Shown: positions 10,636-21,374, numbered from the stretch's first letter. The stretch is 64,000 bases of DNA from Archegozetes longisetosus (GCA_018873245.2 JAEMBT020000008.1:10147172-10211171), one strand, 5' to 3'. Program-made: numbers and translations. The notes: generated from the letters alone by a model not told the origin.

Positions 10636-12721
10636 ATGGAAAACGACAAAAGCTTTTCCAGTAAATTGAATGAATATTTTAAAGGTAGGATCAAACTATC
10701 CTTCGTCTCTGATCTGAGTACGATCGTCATCACAGAAGAGGATATAGTTTATGAATTTAAGAAAGAAATCAATGATTTTAACAGAAATACCGTAATTGGA
10801 TTAACTAATAATAAGAGCATTATTGAATCATCAATAAAAAAATCAATAAATATAGAGTTGTGTGAAAAAGGATTAATCGATTTCAAGAATAGTAAGTTTC
10901 ATACGATAGCGCGCACTACCGATGGCAAACTCTACTCTTGGGGTAAAAGGTATGGTGGACTATTGGGAAATGGTTTAAACGATGATGAGATATCTAAACC
11001 TGAATTGAATAAATATCTGAGTGATAAAGTTATCGTTGATATTTGTTGTGGTCAATGGCATTCACTTGTTTTGACAAATGATGGCGATGTCTATGCATGG
11101 GGTGTCAATGATTTTGGTCAAATTGGGAACAGCAAAGATGGTAAATTGGAACGTCAATTGATACCCTATAAGGTGGAAGGATTCAATGGCGAATTAGTGA
11201 AAGCTATTTCATGTGGTTCTAAACATTCATTAGTGTTGACAAATGAGGGACATGCCTTCAGTTGGGGTCATAATAAATTTGGTCAACTTGGTTTAGGAAT
11301 TGAAGATGAAAGTTGTAATATACCAAAACTTATAGAGATGAATGGAATTGTTATAGAGAAAATAAGTTGCGGTTCAGAACACAGTCTGATGTTATCAAAG
11401 GATGGGGATATTTATGTTTTCGGTAGCAATGAGTTCAGCCAATTAGGAATAGATTTTGAGAACTTGAAACAATATACTCCTAAAAAGTTAAAATTCCACA
11501 ATAAATTCATCGAAATCACATCACATTCTTTGTACAGGGCTTCAATTGCTCTTAGTCGTGAAGGATACTATTATGCCTGGGGTGGATGTGGTGATGACGT
11601 GATAAATGAACCAAAAAATACTAATTTAAGGTCATTTGACGAAGTTTTCGAAAATTATTTTCAGATATCATACAAATCGATTACAGGTAGAATTATTTTA
11701 TTTGATGACACTTTCATTCGAAATGGATTTAACGAAATAAAATTTTTTGTACTTGAAAAACTCGGGGAAGGGAGTTTTGGAGAGGTTTTCAAAGTAAGGA
11801 ATGAATGGGATGTTGAACTTTATGCGTTAAAAAAAATACGATTTAGAATCGACAGTGAGCTTGAATTTTTGAATGAGTTAAAAATTTCTTCTGCTATATT
11901 GAAATTACATCACGAAAGCGTGGTTGAATATCGTGATAAATGGCTTGAAAGAAGTTTAATGAGGAATGATGACTTAACATTTTATATTCAAATGGATTTG
12001 TGCGACAGTAACTTGAGATACTTAATTGGGGAAATGGAAAGCGACTTACATCTATGCTCGGGAGACCGGTTGACTTTGTTTGGTTATTATGTCGCTAGTG
12101 AATTATGTATCAGAATGCTAGAAGGTGTTAATTATTTGCACCAAAGAATACCTCAAATAATTCACAGAGACTTGAAACCAGATAATATAATGTTAAAGAT
12201 CAATACAGAAGGTAAAGCATTAGTCAAAATTGGAGACTTTGGTTTAGCTGCACTCCATAAATATGTGCATCAATTGCATGAACCTGATGTCGGAAATATA
12301 AAGTATGCGGCACCAGAGGTGCTTAAAGGGATGAAATATGATACTAAAGCGGATATTTATAGCTTGGGTATAATTTTAGAAGAGCTATTTGTACTTTATC
12401 CTCGCAGGTAAAAATAATCAAAAATTTACTTTGATAACTATTCATTAATTTATCTATTTCAGAGATTATTATATGAATGATGAAATTGAAACATCTATTC
12501 TTATGTCTAAGTACACGTATATAAGTGACTTTCAGTCATCAATGTGTTTATCACGAACGAGAATTAGACCTGGTTGTGAAAAAATACTTGATAGAAAACA
12601 TTTATGGACTTTAAATAAGAGTGAATTTAGAGCCACAGAAGAGTTTTCAAACTTTGAAAAATCGAATGAAGACAAAAGTTCATTCATTTATAAATATATT
12701 AATGCTTTATTTAACAATTGA
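10636..12721 (+). CDS. RCC1-repeat / serine-threonine protein kinase fusion protein
   Basis: Two exons, 10636-12407 and 12463-12721, join across a 55-base intron (CGCAG|GTAAAA ... TTTCAG|AGATTA) to give 676 residues. Residues about 85-320 hold RCC1-type units, seen as repeated aromatic-x-W-G turns (YSWGK, YAWGVNDFGQIG, FSWGHNKFGQLG, YVFGSNEFSQLG, YAWGG) and CGxxHSL strands. A kinase domain follows: glycine loop GEGSFGEV (about 377), ALKK lysine (about 399), HRDLKPDN (about 510), DFGLA (about 534), AAPEVL (about 558), DIYSLGIILEEL (about 574). Exon 2 supplies the last subdomain with RIRPGCEKIL. All catalytic residues are present, so an active kinase is expected. The kinase looks closest to NEK or eIF2-alpha-kinase types. 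NEK8/NEK9 place the kinase first and RCC1 second; here the order is reversed. Substrate and location are unknown. Confidence 0.85.
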
Positions 12722-12825
12722 ATTAGGGCAAAAAGTGAAATCTTAACTTTATTGTTAACTTTTAACAATTAGCTTGAAAATTCAACAATTTATATTGGAT
12801 GCATCATCGGAAACTATTACATAAT

Positions 12826-13610
12826 ACAATAGGCGTTAAGACATTGTGAATGGGCGGAGCCAATTGAATGTTTCAATCTATAACCATTGACCTCATGCAT
12901 ATAATCCTATAATATTTTAGTTAAACTCCTAATAGTTTGGAAGATATTTTTTCAAAATTTTTTATAACGGACTCTATGGAGAATTTAATTATTTCAAAAA
13001 ATTATTTGATCCCGGCCCTTAGGAATTTAATCTTGATATTTGGTCAATATATCGACAAAAATCAGAGAATAATTTCAGCCAAGAATCAAAGTGTTTGAAG
13101 ATCTAAAAGCCGGTCAAATCGAATAATGATTTTTTGGTTTCAAGTTTATGAATATATGGCAAAAATAGGGTTAAGACCCTATGGATCAAATCTTATTGAT
13201 TCTTTTTTATGGAGGATTTATCATTCTACTATTTTAATAGATCTGGTTAATAGAGTCTTAACTCTATTTTTCCATATATTCATATACTTGAAACCAAAAA
13301 AACATTATTCGATTTTGATCTCCCTTTAAGTCTCCAAACACTTTGATTCTTTGCTGAAATTATTCTCTGATCTTTGTCGATACATTGACCGAATATCAAG
13401 ATTAAATTCCTAAGGGACGGAGTTAAATAATTTATTGAAATAATTAAGTTCTCCATAGAGCCCATTATAAAAAAATTTTGAAAAAATGATATCTTCTAAA
13501 CTATTAGGAATTTTACTAAAATATTATAGGGGTATATGCATGAGGTCGAAAGTTATAAATTGAAACATTCAATTGGTTCCGCCCATTCACAATGTCTTAA
13601 TGCCTATTGT
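12826..13610. repeat. Foldback element (about 785 bp)
   Basis: The left arm from 12826 (ACAATAGGCGTTAAGACATT) pairs with the right arm ending at 13610 (AATGTCTTAATGCCTATTGT). Inverted similarity extends almost to the centre near 13200, where TGGCAAAAATAGGGTTAAGA faces a complementary tract. The arms differ by scattered substitutions, so the copy is not recent. No coding capacity. Confidence 0.85.
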
Positions 13611-14065
13611 CCTTAAAGACCATTATAAAAGCTATATATTTTTAAATAAATTAAAATATAGTTATAATCATTGATATTTGAATCATTTTCAGAAATAATT
13701 AATTATGACTTAGAATTTGACATTAAAGTCAATGTTGAGAATAGTTAATTGCAAAATTAATTATATCTGTAATGTAAAAATTTCCATGAATTTCGAATTA
13801 ATGTTCTCCTGTTTTATAAATTAAAGTTTTCTGTAATCGGCTTTGAATAGTTTCAGAAAACCTGTATTTCCAACAATAGACTTCCCGCTCAATATAAGAA
13901 TGTTGCTGATGAGAGTAAGATTCATAATTCGTCACTTTATTCAAAAATTTTGTGGTTCTTTATTTATCAGTTGTGCTCATGGGGTATTCATTACGGGCTT
14001 AAAACTTCCTCAAGAAAAATTACTAATTGATACTCCTAAAATTTACATTTTTTGGATAGTCACCT
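13611..14065. other. Unassigned stretch beside a hAT remnant
   Basis: AT-rich sequence between the foldback and the hAT transposase fragment. It may be decayed hAT sequence continuing from 14066 on the minus strand, but I cannot recognise motifs in it. Confidence 0.3.
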
Positions 14066-14336
14066 TTATGCAAATATCAAAGATTCATAATTTTGTTTTA
14101 AGGCTAGCATATAAATAACTGATATCTTCTTAACTGTATTACGAGTTGGTGTTTCAACATTAGACACATACTTAGTCTTCTGCTTAAAATTAGGCTCTTC
14201 AACAACACTGAATGCATGATTTCCAAAAATCAATAAATCTGTCAAACATTCACGAAAATGTTTATCTGCTTTTAGTACTGATTTCTTGGAAAAAAGTGGC
14301 AATTTTCAAATGTTTTGAAGAAACGAAGTGTTAATT
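14066..14336 (-). pseudogene. hAT transposase fragment, downstream part of a split copy
   Basis: Read on the minus strand, the frame ending near 14066 contains LTDLLIFGNHAFSVVEEPNF and then ETPTRNTVKK. This matches the region between BED finger and catalytic core in hAT transposases (LI...N.PFSVVE...F, then P.R.T). The 5' part of the same copy, with the BED finger, is at about 19890-20085 on the other side of the LTR retrotransposon. The copy was therefore split by that insertion. It also has frameshifts and stops of its own. Confidence 0.65.
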
Positions 14337-14879
14337 TGAAACGAGCTAATGGAACCCCTGCCGCCATCTTCCGGCAACCGGTGTTCCATAACATTATCAA
14401 GTGTTCAAAACTTTCTAAATTGCTAATTATCTTAATTGCAATTGAATTAAACAACACTTCATAAATCTATACATTTAAATGCATTAACCAAAATATAATA
14501 GTCACTACCATTTTGCACTTATGTAGATATCTGATTTCATTGTATCCAAAATTAATGTTATTATAATCGTTAACTGTGATAATATAAATATGTAAATACC
14601 TTAAGTATTAATCCGTTAGGCTTATCTATAAATCTCTGCCTATAATCTGTTAATCCGTTAATATTTCAATATAATAAATCCCTCTATCAAAACACGTAGT
14701 CTTTTCCTTTCTTAACCCAGTACCTCTGACCCGCTGAAGTTGTACCGTGCTTAATCGAGCACGTACTCTTCAGTCTTTACCCCTTGTCCTCTAACTATAT
14801 AAAGCAGCGACACGCCGGTATCTCCATACCAGCCTGGAGAACCGGTCAACGGGGCATCTTAGCCACTAGTCCCGTTTCA
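14337..14879 (+). repeat. 5' LTR of the gypsy element
   Basis: 543 bp, starting TGAAACGAGC and ending CCCGTTTCA, with a 7-bp terminal inversion. A likely core promoter lies late in the LTR (ACTATATAAAGCAGCG, about 14795-14810). An AATAAA signal lies at about 14683. Identical to 19347-19889. Confidence 0.95.
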
Positions 14880-14881
14880 TT

Positions 14882-14899
14882 TGGCGCAGTCGGTAGGAT
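14882..14899 (+). promoter_or_regulatory. Primer binding site, tRNA-Ser type
   Basis: TGGCGCAGTCGGTAGGAT begins two bases after the 5' LTR. It is complementary to the 3' end expected for animal tRNA-Ser (acceptor strand, discriminator G and CCA). That identification rests on remembered tRNA-Ser sequence and should be checked against the host tRNA set. Confidence 0.75.
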
Positions 14900-14930
14900 A
14901 TACTGGTCGCTGCTTTAACATCATCGCTAG

Positions 14931-15587
14931 ATGTCTACGACACCGCCATCGAAGCCGCTATCGAAGCCGCCATCGACACCGCCATCAAAGCCGCCATCGA
15001 CACCGCCATCAAAGCCGACATCGACACCGCTATCGACACCGCCATCGAAGCCACCATCGGCACTGCCATCAACACCAGGGAAGTGGTTCCGCAACAGTGA
15101 GACCATCCCAACAACATCCGACCATTCCCAAGGGCTTAGCCGTAGCCAGAAGGCTAACCGAAGAAGAAAAGAAAAGCGCCGGAAAGCAACGCTTGTGAGC
15201 TCATATTCGGGGGAACGAAATACCCAACACGAACACCACCTTAAACGCCGATCATTGCAATTCCAGCGCCGAGCCCAACGCAAGTTCGCAGAGGGACTCA
15301 AAAAAGCCAAAGAAGCCTCAGTTATAGCCGCTCACGAACATTCACAGTTGAAGAGCGATTCCAAAAGTTCTCAAGAGCCTACAGAATTTATCCGTGGAAT
15401 CTCAAGCCGCTTAGAGTCTCGTCAGAATTTAGCTGAAGCAAACATCAATTTTAGCATCGCACGTCGTTACGCCGCAGCGTTAGAGTTAAATAAAACAAAT
15501 AAAACTCTCTCAGAAACACCTTCAATATCTCCAACTAACTATTTTCATCTAAAACATGATTTGTTACTAAGAAATAAAAAGTTTTAA
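14931..15587 (+). CDS. Leader protein of the gypsy element (ORF0), function unknown
   Basis: 218 residues in a frame ahead of gag, ending 53 bases before the gag ATG. Residues about 4-50 are a degenerate Pro/Ser/Lys/Thr repeat (PPSKPPSTPPSK type) encoded by imperfect 12-15-base tandem repeats at about 14940-15077. Residues about 70-115 are strongly basic (RRRKEKRRK, KRRSLQFQRRAQRK), suggesting nucleic-acid binding or nuclear localisation. The C-terminal part is mixed charge with no recognised domain. Not all gypsy elements carry such a frame; it may be an extended Gag N-terminus, a separate accessory protein or a translated leader. The tandem repeat also opens frames in the other two phases and on the opposite strand, which I regard as by-products. 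Confidence 0.6.
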   Translation: MSTTPPSKPLSKPPSTPPSKPPSTPPSKPTSTPLSTPPSKPPSALPSTPGKWFRNSETIPTTSDHSQGLSRSQKANRRRKEKRRKATLVSSYSGERNTQHEHHLKRRSLQFQRRAQRKFAEGLKKAKEASVIAAHEHSQLKSDSKSSQEPTEFIRGISSRLESRQNLAEANINFSIARRYAAALELNKTNKTLSETPSISPTNYFHLKHDLLLRNKKF

Positions 15588-15640
15588 AATAAATAAACTC
15601 GTAATTAAAACTCCACTATTGTCTTTTCTTTCTTCAAATC

Positions 15641-16420
15641 ATGCCGATTGAAGGCACAAACGTTCAACAAATGATGGAGATGCGTAAACTTGATAAATTT
15701 AGTGGTGACGAAAAGAACATTCGAATCCAAACATGGTTACGTTTGTTCGAAGTTCATACAAATGGTCAGAATGAGAGGGAGCGCATCACATCTCTAATGT
15801 ACAATCTCAGTGGATCAGCCCTCGAGTGGTATGGTGATGAGATCGCTGGCAATAACACAATCAAACTCTGGGAAACTGTTAAGACCAAGTTCATAAAACG
15901 TTTCGGTGTTTCAACTGCTACTCCATTAATCGATGCTCAACGGCGATATCTGAAGCGTGACGAGACAGTTGAACAATACTTCAGGGACAAAATGCGCCTT
16001 CTTAGACAAACTAGACTCAGTGAAGAAGAGATCATCCAGCAACTCACTGAGGGGATGCCACTATCATGGAAGATGACCATCACTGCTTCGAGACCGTCAG
16101 ATACTTCAGCATGGTTTGAAATCGCCCAGCAAATTGAGACCCATCAAAAGCTTCAATACCGTAAGCAAACGTCAACGAGGCCAAAGTTCACTAAAAGTTT
16201 CGCTATGACCACATCATCCAAGCCTTACACTCCATATCAATTCTGCCTTAAGCATGGTAAAGAGGAATTCCATTGGCATCGGGAATGTCCAAACAATCCC
16301 AACAGAAAACCTATCGTACAGCGTAATCCGAGAAAGCCGTTACAAACACAGCCGAAACACACATTCAGCACTAAAGATAGTGGTTCTTTTTCAACCGAAG
16401 AAGTTCACACTTTAAACTAA
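15641..16420 (+). CDS. Gag structural protein of the gypsy element
   Basis: 259 residues. The first two thirds resemble the Retrotrans_gag capsid region (KFSGDEKNI..WL, SGSALEWYGDEI, VKTKFIKRFG, LTEGMP). A single zinc-knuckle-like motif, C-x2-H-x5-H-x4-C (CLKHGKEEFHWHREC, about residues 202-216), replaces the standard CCHC knuckle. The tail is basic. The reading frame ends at TAA 16418-16420, immediately after the heptamer TTTAAAC. Gag assembles the particle that packages element RNA. Confidence 0.9.
   Translation: MPIEGTNVQQMMEMRKLDKFSGDEKNIRIQTWLRLFEVHTNGQNERERITSLMYNLSGSALEWYGDEIAGNNTIKLWETVKTKFIKRFGVSTATPLIDAQRRYLKRDETVEQYFRDKMRLLRQTRLSEEEIIQQLTEGMPLSWKMTITASRPSDTSAWFEIAQQIETHQKLQYRKQTSTRPKFTKSFAMTTSSKPYTPYQFCLKHGKEEFHWHRECPNNPNRKPIVQRNPRKPLQTQPKHTFSTKDSGSFSTEEVHTLN
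16411..16417 (+). promoter_or_regulatory. -1 ribosomal frameshift heptamer TTTAAAC at the gag end
   Basis: The heptamer lies so that the gag-frame codons are TTA AAC followed directly by the TAA stop. Slipping back one base gives TTT AAA and continues in the pol frame without a stop. This is the classic X XXY YYZ arrangement. The pol frame is -1 relative to gag, and the protease DTG lies upstream of the first pol ATG, so Gag-Pol is most simply made this way. Confidence 0.8.
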
Positions 16421-19359
16421 TACAGCGACCAATCTTCAAACTTATCGATATCCCTGTCATCATCCAAAACACTCCGACCACAGCATTTATCGATACAGGG
16501 AGTACCATCAGCGTCATGTCATATAAACTCTACAACAAACTTAATCTCAAAACAATCCCGAACTCATCTGTTACTGTTGACCAAGTCAACGGAACAACAC
16601 TGAGCATTGGTCGCGTACAAGTTCAGCTACAAATCGCAAATCAAACGGCACCCGTAACATTTCACGTCATGGAACATTTCAAATACCCTCTTCTACTTGG
16701 CTTAGATGCTGGAGAAATGCTCGGACTCCAGATAGATCTTAAACATCGTCAAGTCTGTCTCCGCAAAAATAGCAGACCAAAGAAGTTCGTAGCCTATCAC
16801 CTCGAGACAACTCAAAGCGATCAACTAAACATGCTTTTACAAAAGTATATTAACGTCTTCAGCCATAACGATACAGACATTGGTCGCATAACAATTGCAA
16901 AGCACCACATAAATACTGTCCCTCACCCGCCGATACAGCTTCGACCGTACCGACGTCCTCAATCAGATTATGATGAGATACGACGTCAAATCACGGATTT
17001 GAAAGCAAAAGGCTTAATTAGAGAAAGTGACAGTCCGTGGGCGTTTCCTGTTACCTTAGACACAAAAAAGGATGGAACGAAACGACTCTGTATCGACTTT
17101 CGACGTCTTAACGCTATCACCATCGATGACAAGATGCCTATGCCACACATCCATGAAGTACTCGATCGTTTACAGGGAGCTAAGTATTTCACTACACTAG
17201 ACATCGCATGGGGTTTTTGGCACGTAGAGATGCACCCTGAGAGTATTACCAAAACTGCTTTCGTCACTAACGAAGGTCATTACGAATGGTTAGTGATGCC
17301 TTTTGGTCTCAAAAATGCTCCCGCCACTTTCCAACGTATTATCCAAAAGACTCTCGGTCCTCTGATGTATCGTGGAGTCATAAATTATCTCGATGATTTT
17401 ATCATCTATTCTGAAACTTTTGAACAACACCTTTCTCTTCTCGAAGAAGTATTTCAGAGACTCAGCATGAACAACATTAAACTAAGACTTTCAAAGTGTT
17501 ATTTTGCAAAATCTGAAGTTGAATATCTCGGACATATCGTCAGCTACAACTCTGTAAAACCGTCAAACCGTAAAATACAGGCTGTACAAGAATTCCCAGT
17601 TCCCACAAATCTACGTGAGGTTCGAAGATTTCTCGGGCTTACAGGTTATTATCGACGATTCATCAATAAATTTAGCGTTTTAGCGAAACCACTCACAAAC
17701 CTAACACGCAAAGACATTCCATTTCATTGGACACACGAGCATCAAACAGCATTCGAAACACTCCGCGATGCGATCATCAAACCTCCAACTCTCGCGATAT
17801 ACAACCCTACTAAACCGTGCATTCTTTACACTGATGCTTCAAAAGTAGGTATAGCTGCTACGCTAGCCCAGAAAGACGACGAAAATATTGAGCACGTCAT
17901 TGCATATTTTTCCAAACGTCTCAACCAACATCAAGAAAATTACTCTGCATCCGAACTAGAGTGTTTAGCCGTTGTCGAGTCGATTGACCACTTTGAAGTG
18001 TATCTTGATAAGCACTTCACCATTATAACTGATCATAGTGCACTCCGATGGCTCTTAACAAACAAACAGCTTAAGGGTAGATTATACCGTTGGTCTATTA
18101 GACTCTCAACAAAATCTTTTGATATTCTGCATCGACCAGGCCGTTCTCAGCAGCACGTCGACGCTCTTTCCCGTGCACCGATAAGTTTTCATATAACCCC
18201 TGAAGAGCTTAAAACGTCACAAGATTCTTCCGACCTAGCATACGTACGTAGCCCCCATGTTCGTCATGGCTTAGTGACAATCAAACATAGAGGACTATTC
18301 AAAGCGGTCGTACCAGAAGATCTTCGGCCAAAGCTTCTACGGGAATACCACGAAAACTACAATCATCCTGGGAAAAATAAAACGGTTAAACTCATCACGC
18401 CGTATTATTGGTGGCCGACAATCCTGAAGGATATCAAGCAGCACGTCTCATCATGCAAAACTTGTCAACTCACAAAATACAACCATCAGCCAACCCCAGG
18501 TAAATACACAATTCCTGAATCTGATTTGGAACCGATGGAAGTCGTGGGTCTTGATACAATTGTTATGGGTCCAGCAGCAAACAATACACGCCACAAATAC
18601 ATCCAAGTATTCGTCGACCATCTATCACGTTACATTTGGGCATATCCAACCGCATCAAATACTTCGGCAACAATAAAGACTCTTCTCACAAATCTTTTCA
18701 GATCCGGCATAAAAATCCGTCGTTTAATTACAGATAATCATAAAAACTTTAACAGCAAAGAACTAAACACATTTCTCCGTCAAAACCGAGTAACACATTC
18801 TTTCTCTTCATCATATCATCCTCAAACTAATGGAACCGTGGAAAAAGCTAATGGCACAATAATCACAAGACTCCGGGCAGCAATTTTCGATAAACCAAGA
18901 CTAAAATGGTCAACTCTTCTCCCTGATGTGATAAGAAACTATAATAATACACCGCATGACATTACAGGCTTTTCTCCACAGTACCTCCTTTTCGGAACTG
19001 ATTCATCGCCATCGTTCGCGTCCCCATCTCTCACACTTGAAACAGCGAGACAAATCGCTAGGGACCGGACTGAAGCATCTCAGCAGAAACGAAAAGAGGA
19101 TCATGATTCTAAACACCCAGCACTTGAATTCGAAGTAGGAGATCAAGTTACCCGAAAAATAGCATCTAACCATCCGTCAATTTCAAAAATTTCAAAGCGC
19201 AGAGACGGTCCTCTCATTATTATTCGTAAGCTATCTCCTGTAACATACGACGTCTCTAACAGCCTAAGCGGTTCATTTTCCCGTGCTCATGTCTCTCAAC
19301 TTAAGCGGTTTATTGCACGGCAAGAAACTCAACAACCACGGGGGAGTGAAACGAGCTAA
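16418..19359 (+). CDS. Pol polyprotein (protease, reverse transcriptase, RNase H, integrase)
   Basis: The open frame is entered by frameshift at 16411-16417; the first internal ATG is at 16516. Protease active site DTG is at 16492-16500, reverse transcriptase YLDD at 17386-17397, and RNase H TDAS at about 17830. The integrase zinc region is HENYNHPG..CKTCQ, with catalytic residues D at about 18552, D at about 18733 and E at about 18841 (NGTVEKANG). The C-terminus has a GPY/F-like module (RDGPLIIIRKLSPVTYDV) and no chromodomain. The stop lies 13 bases inside the 3' LTR. A short purine tract, GGGGGAG at 19340-19346, precedes the LTR and is the likely plus-strand primer. The proteins copy element RNA into DNA and insert it. 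No inactivating change is seen. Confidence 0.95.
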
Positions 19360-19889
19360 TGGAACCCCTGCCGCCATCTTCCGGCAACCGGTGTTCCATA
19401 ACATTATCAAGTGTTCAAAACTTTCTAAATTGCTAATTATCTTAATTGCAATTGAATTAAACAACACTTCATAAATCTATACATTTAAATGCATTAACCA
19501 AAATATAATAGTCACTACCATTTTGCACTTATGTAGATATCTGATTTCATTGTATCCAAAATTAATGTTATTATAATCGTTAACTGTGATAATATAAATA
19601 TGTAAATACCTTAAGTATTAATCCGTTAGGCTTATCTATAAATCTCTGCCTATAATCTGTTAATCCGTTAATATTTCAATATAATAAATCCCTCTATCAA
19701 AACACGTAGTCTTTTCCTTTCTTAACCCAGTACCTCTGACCCGCTGAAGTTGTACCGTGCTTAATCGAGCACGTACTCTTCAGTCTTTACCCCTTGTCCT
19801 CTAACTATATAAAGCAGCGACACGCCGGTATCTCCATACCAGCCTGGAGAACCGGTCAACGGGGCATCTTAGCCACTAGTCCCGTTTCA
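19347..19889 (+). repeat. 3' LTR of the gypsy element
   Basis: 543 bp, identical by eye to 14337-14879. It overlaps the last 13 bases of pol and is followed by the AATT target duplication. Confidence 0.95.
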
Positions 19890-20085
19890 AATTAATGTAA
19901 TATCGTTTCAAAATACTGGTCGAAGTGATGTGAGAACATTTGACTTCACAGTGTTTACACTTAAATGTTATCTCGTTTTATTGTTGAGAAAGTTGTCACT
20001 AGTTTTTCATTTTTCCATGTTCTCCTCCTGTATCACTTATTAGATCAACAACTAAATCCTCATCTCTTTTACGTCTAGTACTCAT
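19890..20085 (-). pseudogene. hAT transposase fragment with decayed BED zinc finger
   Basis: On the minus strand an ATG at 20085 opens a short frame (MSTRRKRDEDLVVDLISDTG) that stops early. A shifted frame continues into CKHCEVK and TSTSILKRYY. That matches the BED finger pattern C-x2-C ... STS.L.RH with the histidine replaced by tyrosine. It is the 5' part of the hAT copy that continues at 14336 beyond the retrotransposon. Confidence 0.6.
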
Positions 20086-20644
20086 AGTTAGATATTAATA
20101 AAAATTTAAGTATAACAAATCTTAATTTTCATCATTTATTGCTTTTGAGTCGCATCAGGCTTTAATACAAGGACATGTTCAAATGCTAAGTGAATATAAA
20201 ATACCATATGATGCGTTGTATGCAGTAACGACTAATAGACTTATGCGCAGAAATAAGAAAATCGTGTTTAAAGTAGCACAACTTTCAAATACATTTAAAT
20301 CATTTATTTCCAATAATTTACTCAATTTCTTAATATTTTTCTCATGTTCTCTGCTATAAGATTGGATGTGATGTACGTTTCTTTCCATTTTCTTGACTTT
20401 GCATCACTTCATTATTAATCAAGTCTATAGGCGTTTGTTTATATATAACACAATTAGTGATATTTTTCAATAAATCACACATTTTAAGATTTTAAAAATA
20501 AAAACAAATGAACGTAAACAAATAAAATGAAGTTTTATTTCAAAAATTTGTAAATAATTGACTCACATTTAACTTAGTATTGCATAAATAATTGAAATAT
20601 GCAGTTAACACACTCATATGACGCGTAAGTGCAAAACTACTCTT
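20086..20644. other. Unassigned AT-rich stretch
   Basis: No gene or element is recognised between the hAT fragment and the large palindrome. Confidence 0.35.
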
Positions 20645-20832
20645 AACCGGGAAGGTCGCGCGCTTTCGGAACGCTTTCAAATTCAAACCTAGCTCAAAAT
20701 ATGCTCAAAGACATACAAAATATCAGGCAATTAACCATTTTTGCAAATGGCCTCCAAATTCTGTAAAAAATCAAGAATTAAAATATTCATTTACTTTTGG
20801 TACAAAATTTCCTAATGCTTTTAACTTACAGC

Positions 20833-20900
20833 CTCTTTGGTCAAGTGGTATTACGTAGGACTCGTATTACTATAGATCTAGGTTCGATGCTCTGTGGCGT
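20833..20900 (+). other. tRNA-like segment (pol III A and B boxes) in left palindrome arm
   Basis: A-box-like TTGGTCAAGTGG and B-box-like GGTTCGATGCT are spaced as in a tRNA gene. The anticodon arm can be drawn with one mismatch around the loop CTCGTAT. The acceptor and T stems do not pair properly, so this is not a working tRNA. It is better read as a tRNA-derived SINE head or tRNA pseudogene. Confidence 0.5.
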
Positions 20901-21306
20901 TTTATATATTTTTTTTTAATTCAAAAAAATTTTTTAGTTTCTAAAGTCTAATATATTTGAAACTATTAAACTTCCTTTAACCGGTGGAATATAATAGATA
21001 AAGTAATAAATCACAGAATCTAGTTAAAGTCAAGTTTATTTTATTCATTTCAAGCAATATTCTATGAAAAGCAAAAAAGTAACAAAAAGTCATTGCAAAC
21101 AAATTCTTCTTATAAGTGTAACCAAATTTTCATAGAATATCATAGAATATTGCTTGAAATGAATAAAATAAACTTGACTTTAACTAGATTCTGTGATTTA
21201 TTACTTTATCTATTATATTCCACCGGTTAAACGAAGTTTAATAGTTTCAAATATATTAGACTTAAGAAACTAAAAAATTTTTTTAAATTAAAAAAATATA
21301 TAAAAC

Positions 21307-21374
21307 GCCACAGAGCATCGAACCTAAATCTATAGTAATACGAGTCCTACGTAATACCACTTGACCAAAGAGGC
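21307..21374 (-). other. tRNA-like segment in right palindrome arm
   Basis: Inverted copy of 20833-20900 with a single visible difference and the same A/B-box layout. The two lie in opposite orientation, so pol III transcripts would converge on the palindrome centre. Confidence 0.5.

Larger units (their letters stand above)
14337..19889 (+). mobile_element. Complete Ty3/gypsy LTR retrotransposon (5553 bp)
   Basis: Two 543-bp LTRs (14337-14879 and 19347-19889) show no difference in a line-by-line comparison. They begin TGAAACG and end CGTTTCA. A 4-bp target duplication, AATT, flanks the element (14333-14336 and 19890-19893). Inside are a tRNA primer site, a leader frame, gag and pol in the order protease, reverse transcriptase, RNase H, integrase, which is the Ty3/gypsy order. 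All three frames are open. No envelope gene is present. Identical LTRs and open frames indicate a very recent insertion. The host copy is a decayed hAT transposase. GC content of the body is clearly higher than that of the surroundings. Confidence 0.95.

Noticed and set aside
13126-13465. Open frames in the 12.8-13.6 kb region
   Set aside because: They lie in the arms of a foldback repeat and are near mirror images of each other.
14881-15310. Overlapping open frames in the other phases and on the minus strand across the leader repeat
   Set aside because: The GC-rich tandem repeat removes stops from every phase. Only the 14931-15587 frame extends beyond the repeat with a plausible composition.
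20833-20900. Functional tRNA-Thr(CGT) gene
   Set aside because: A and B boxes and an anticodon loop can be drawn, but the acceptor and T stems do not pair.
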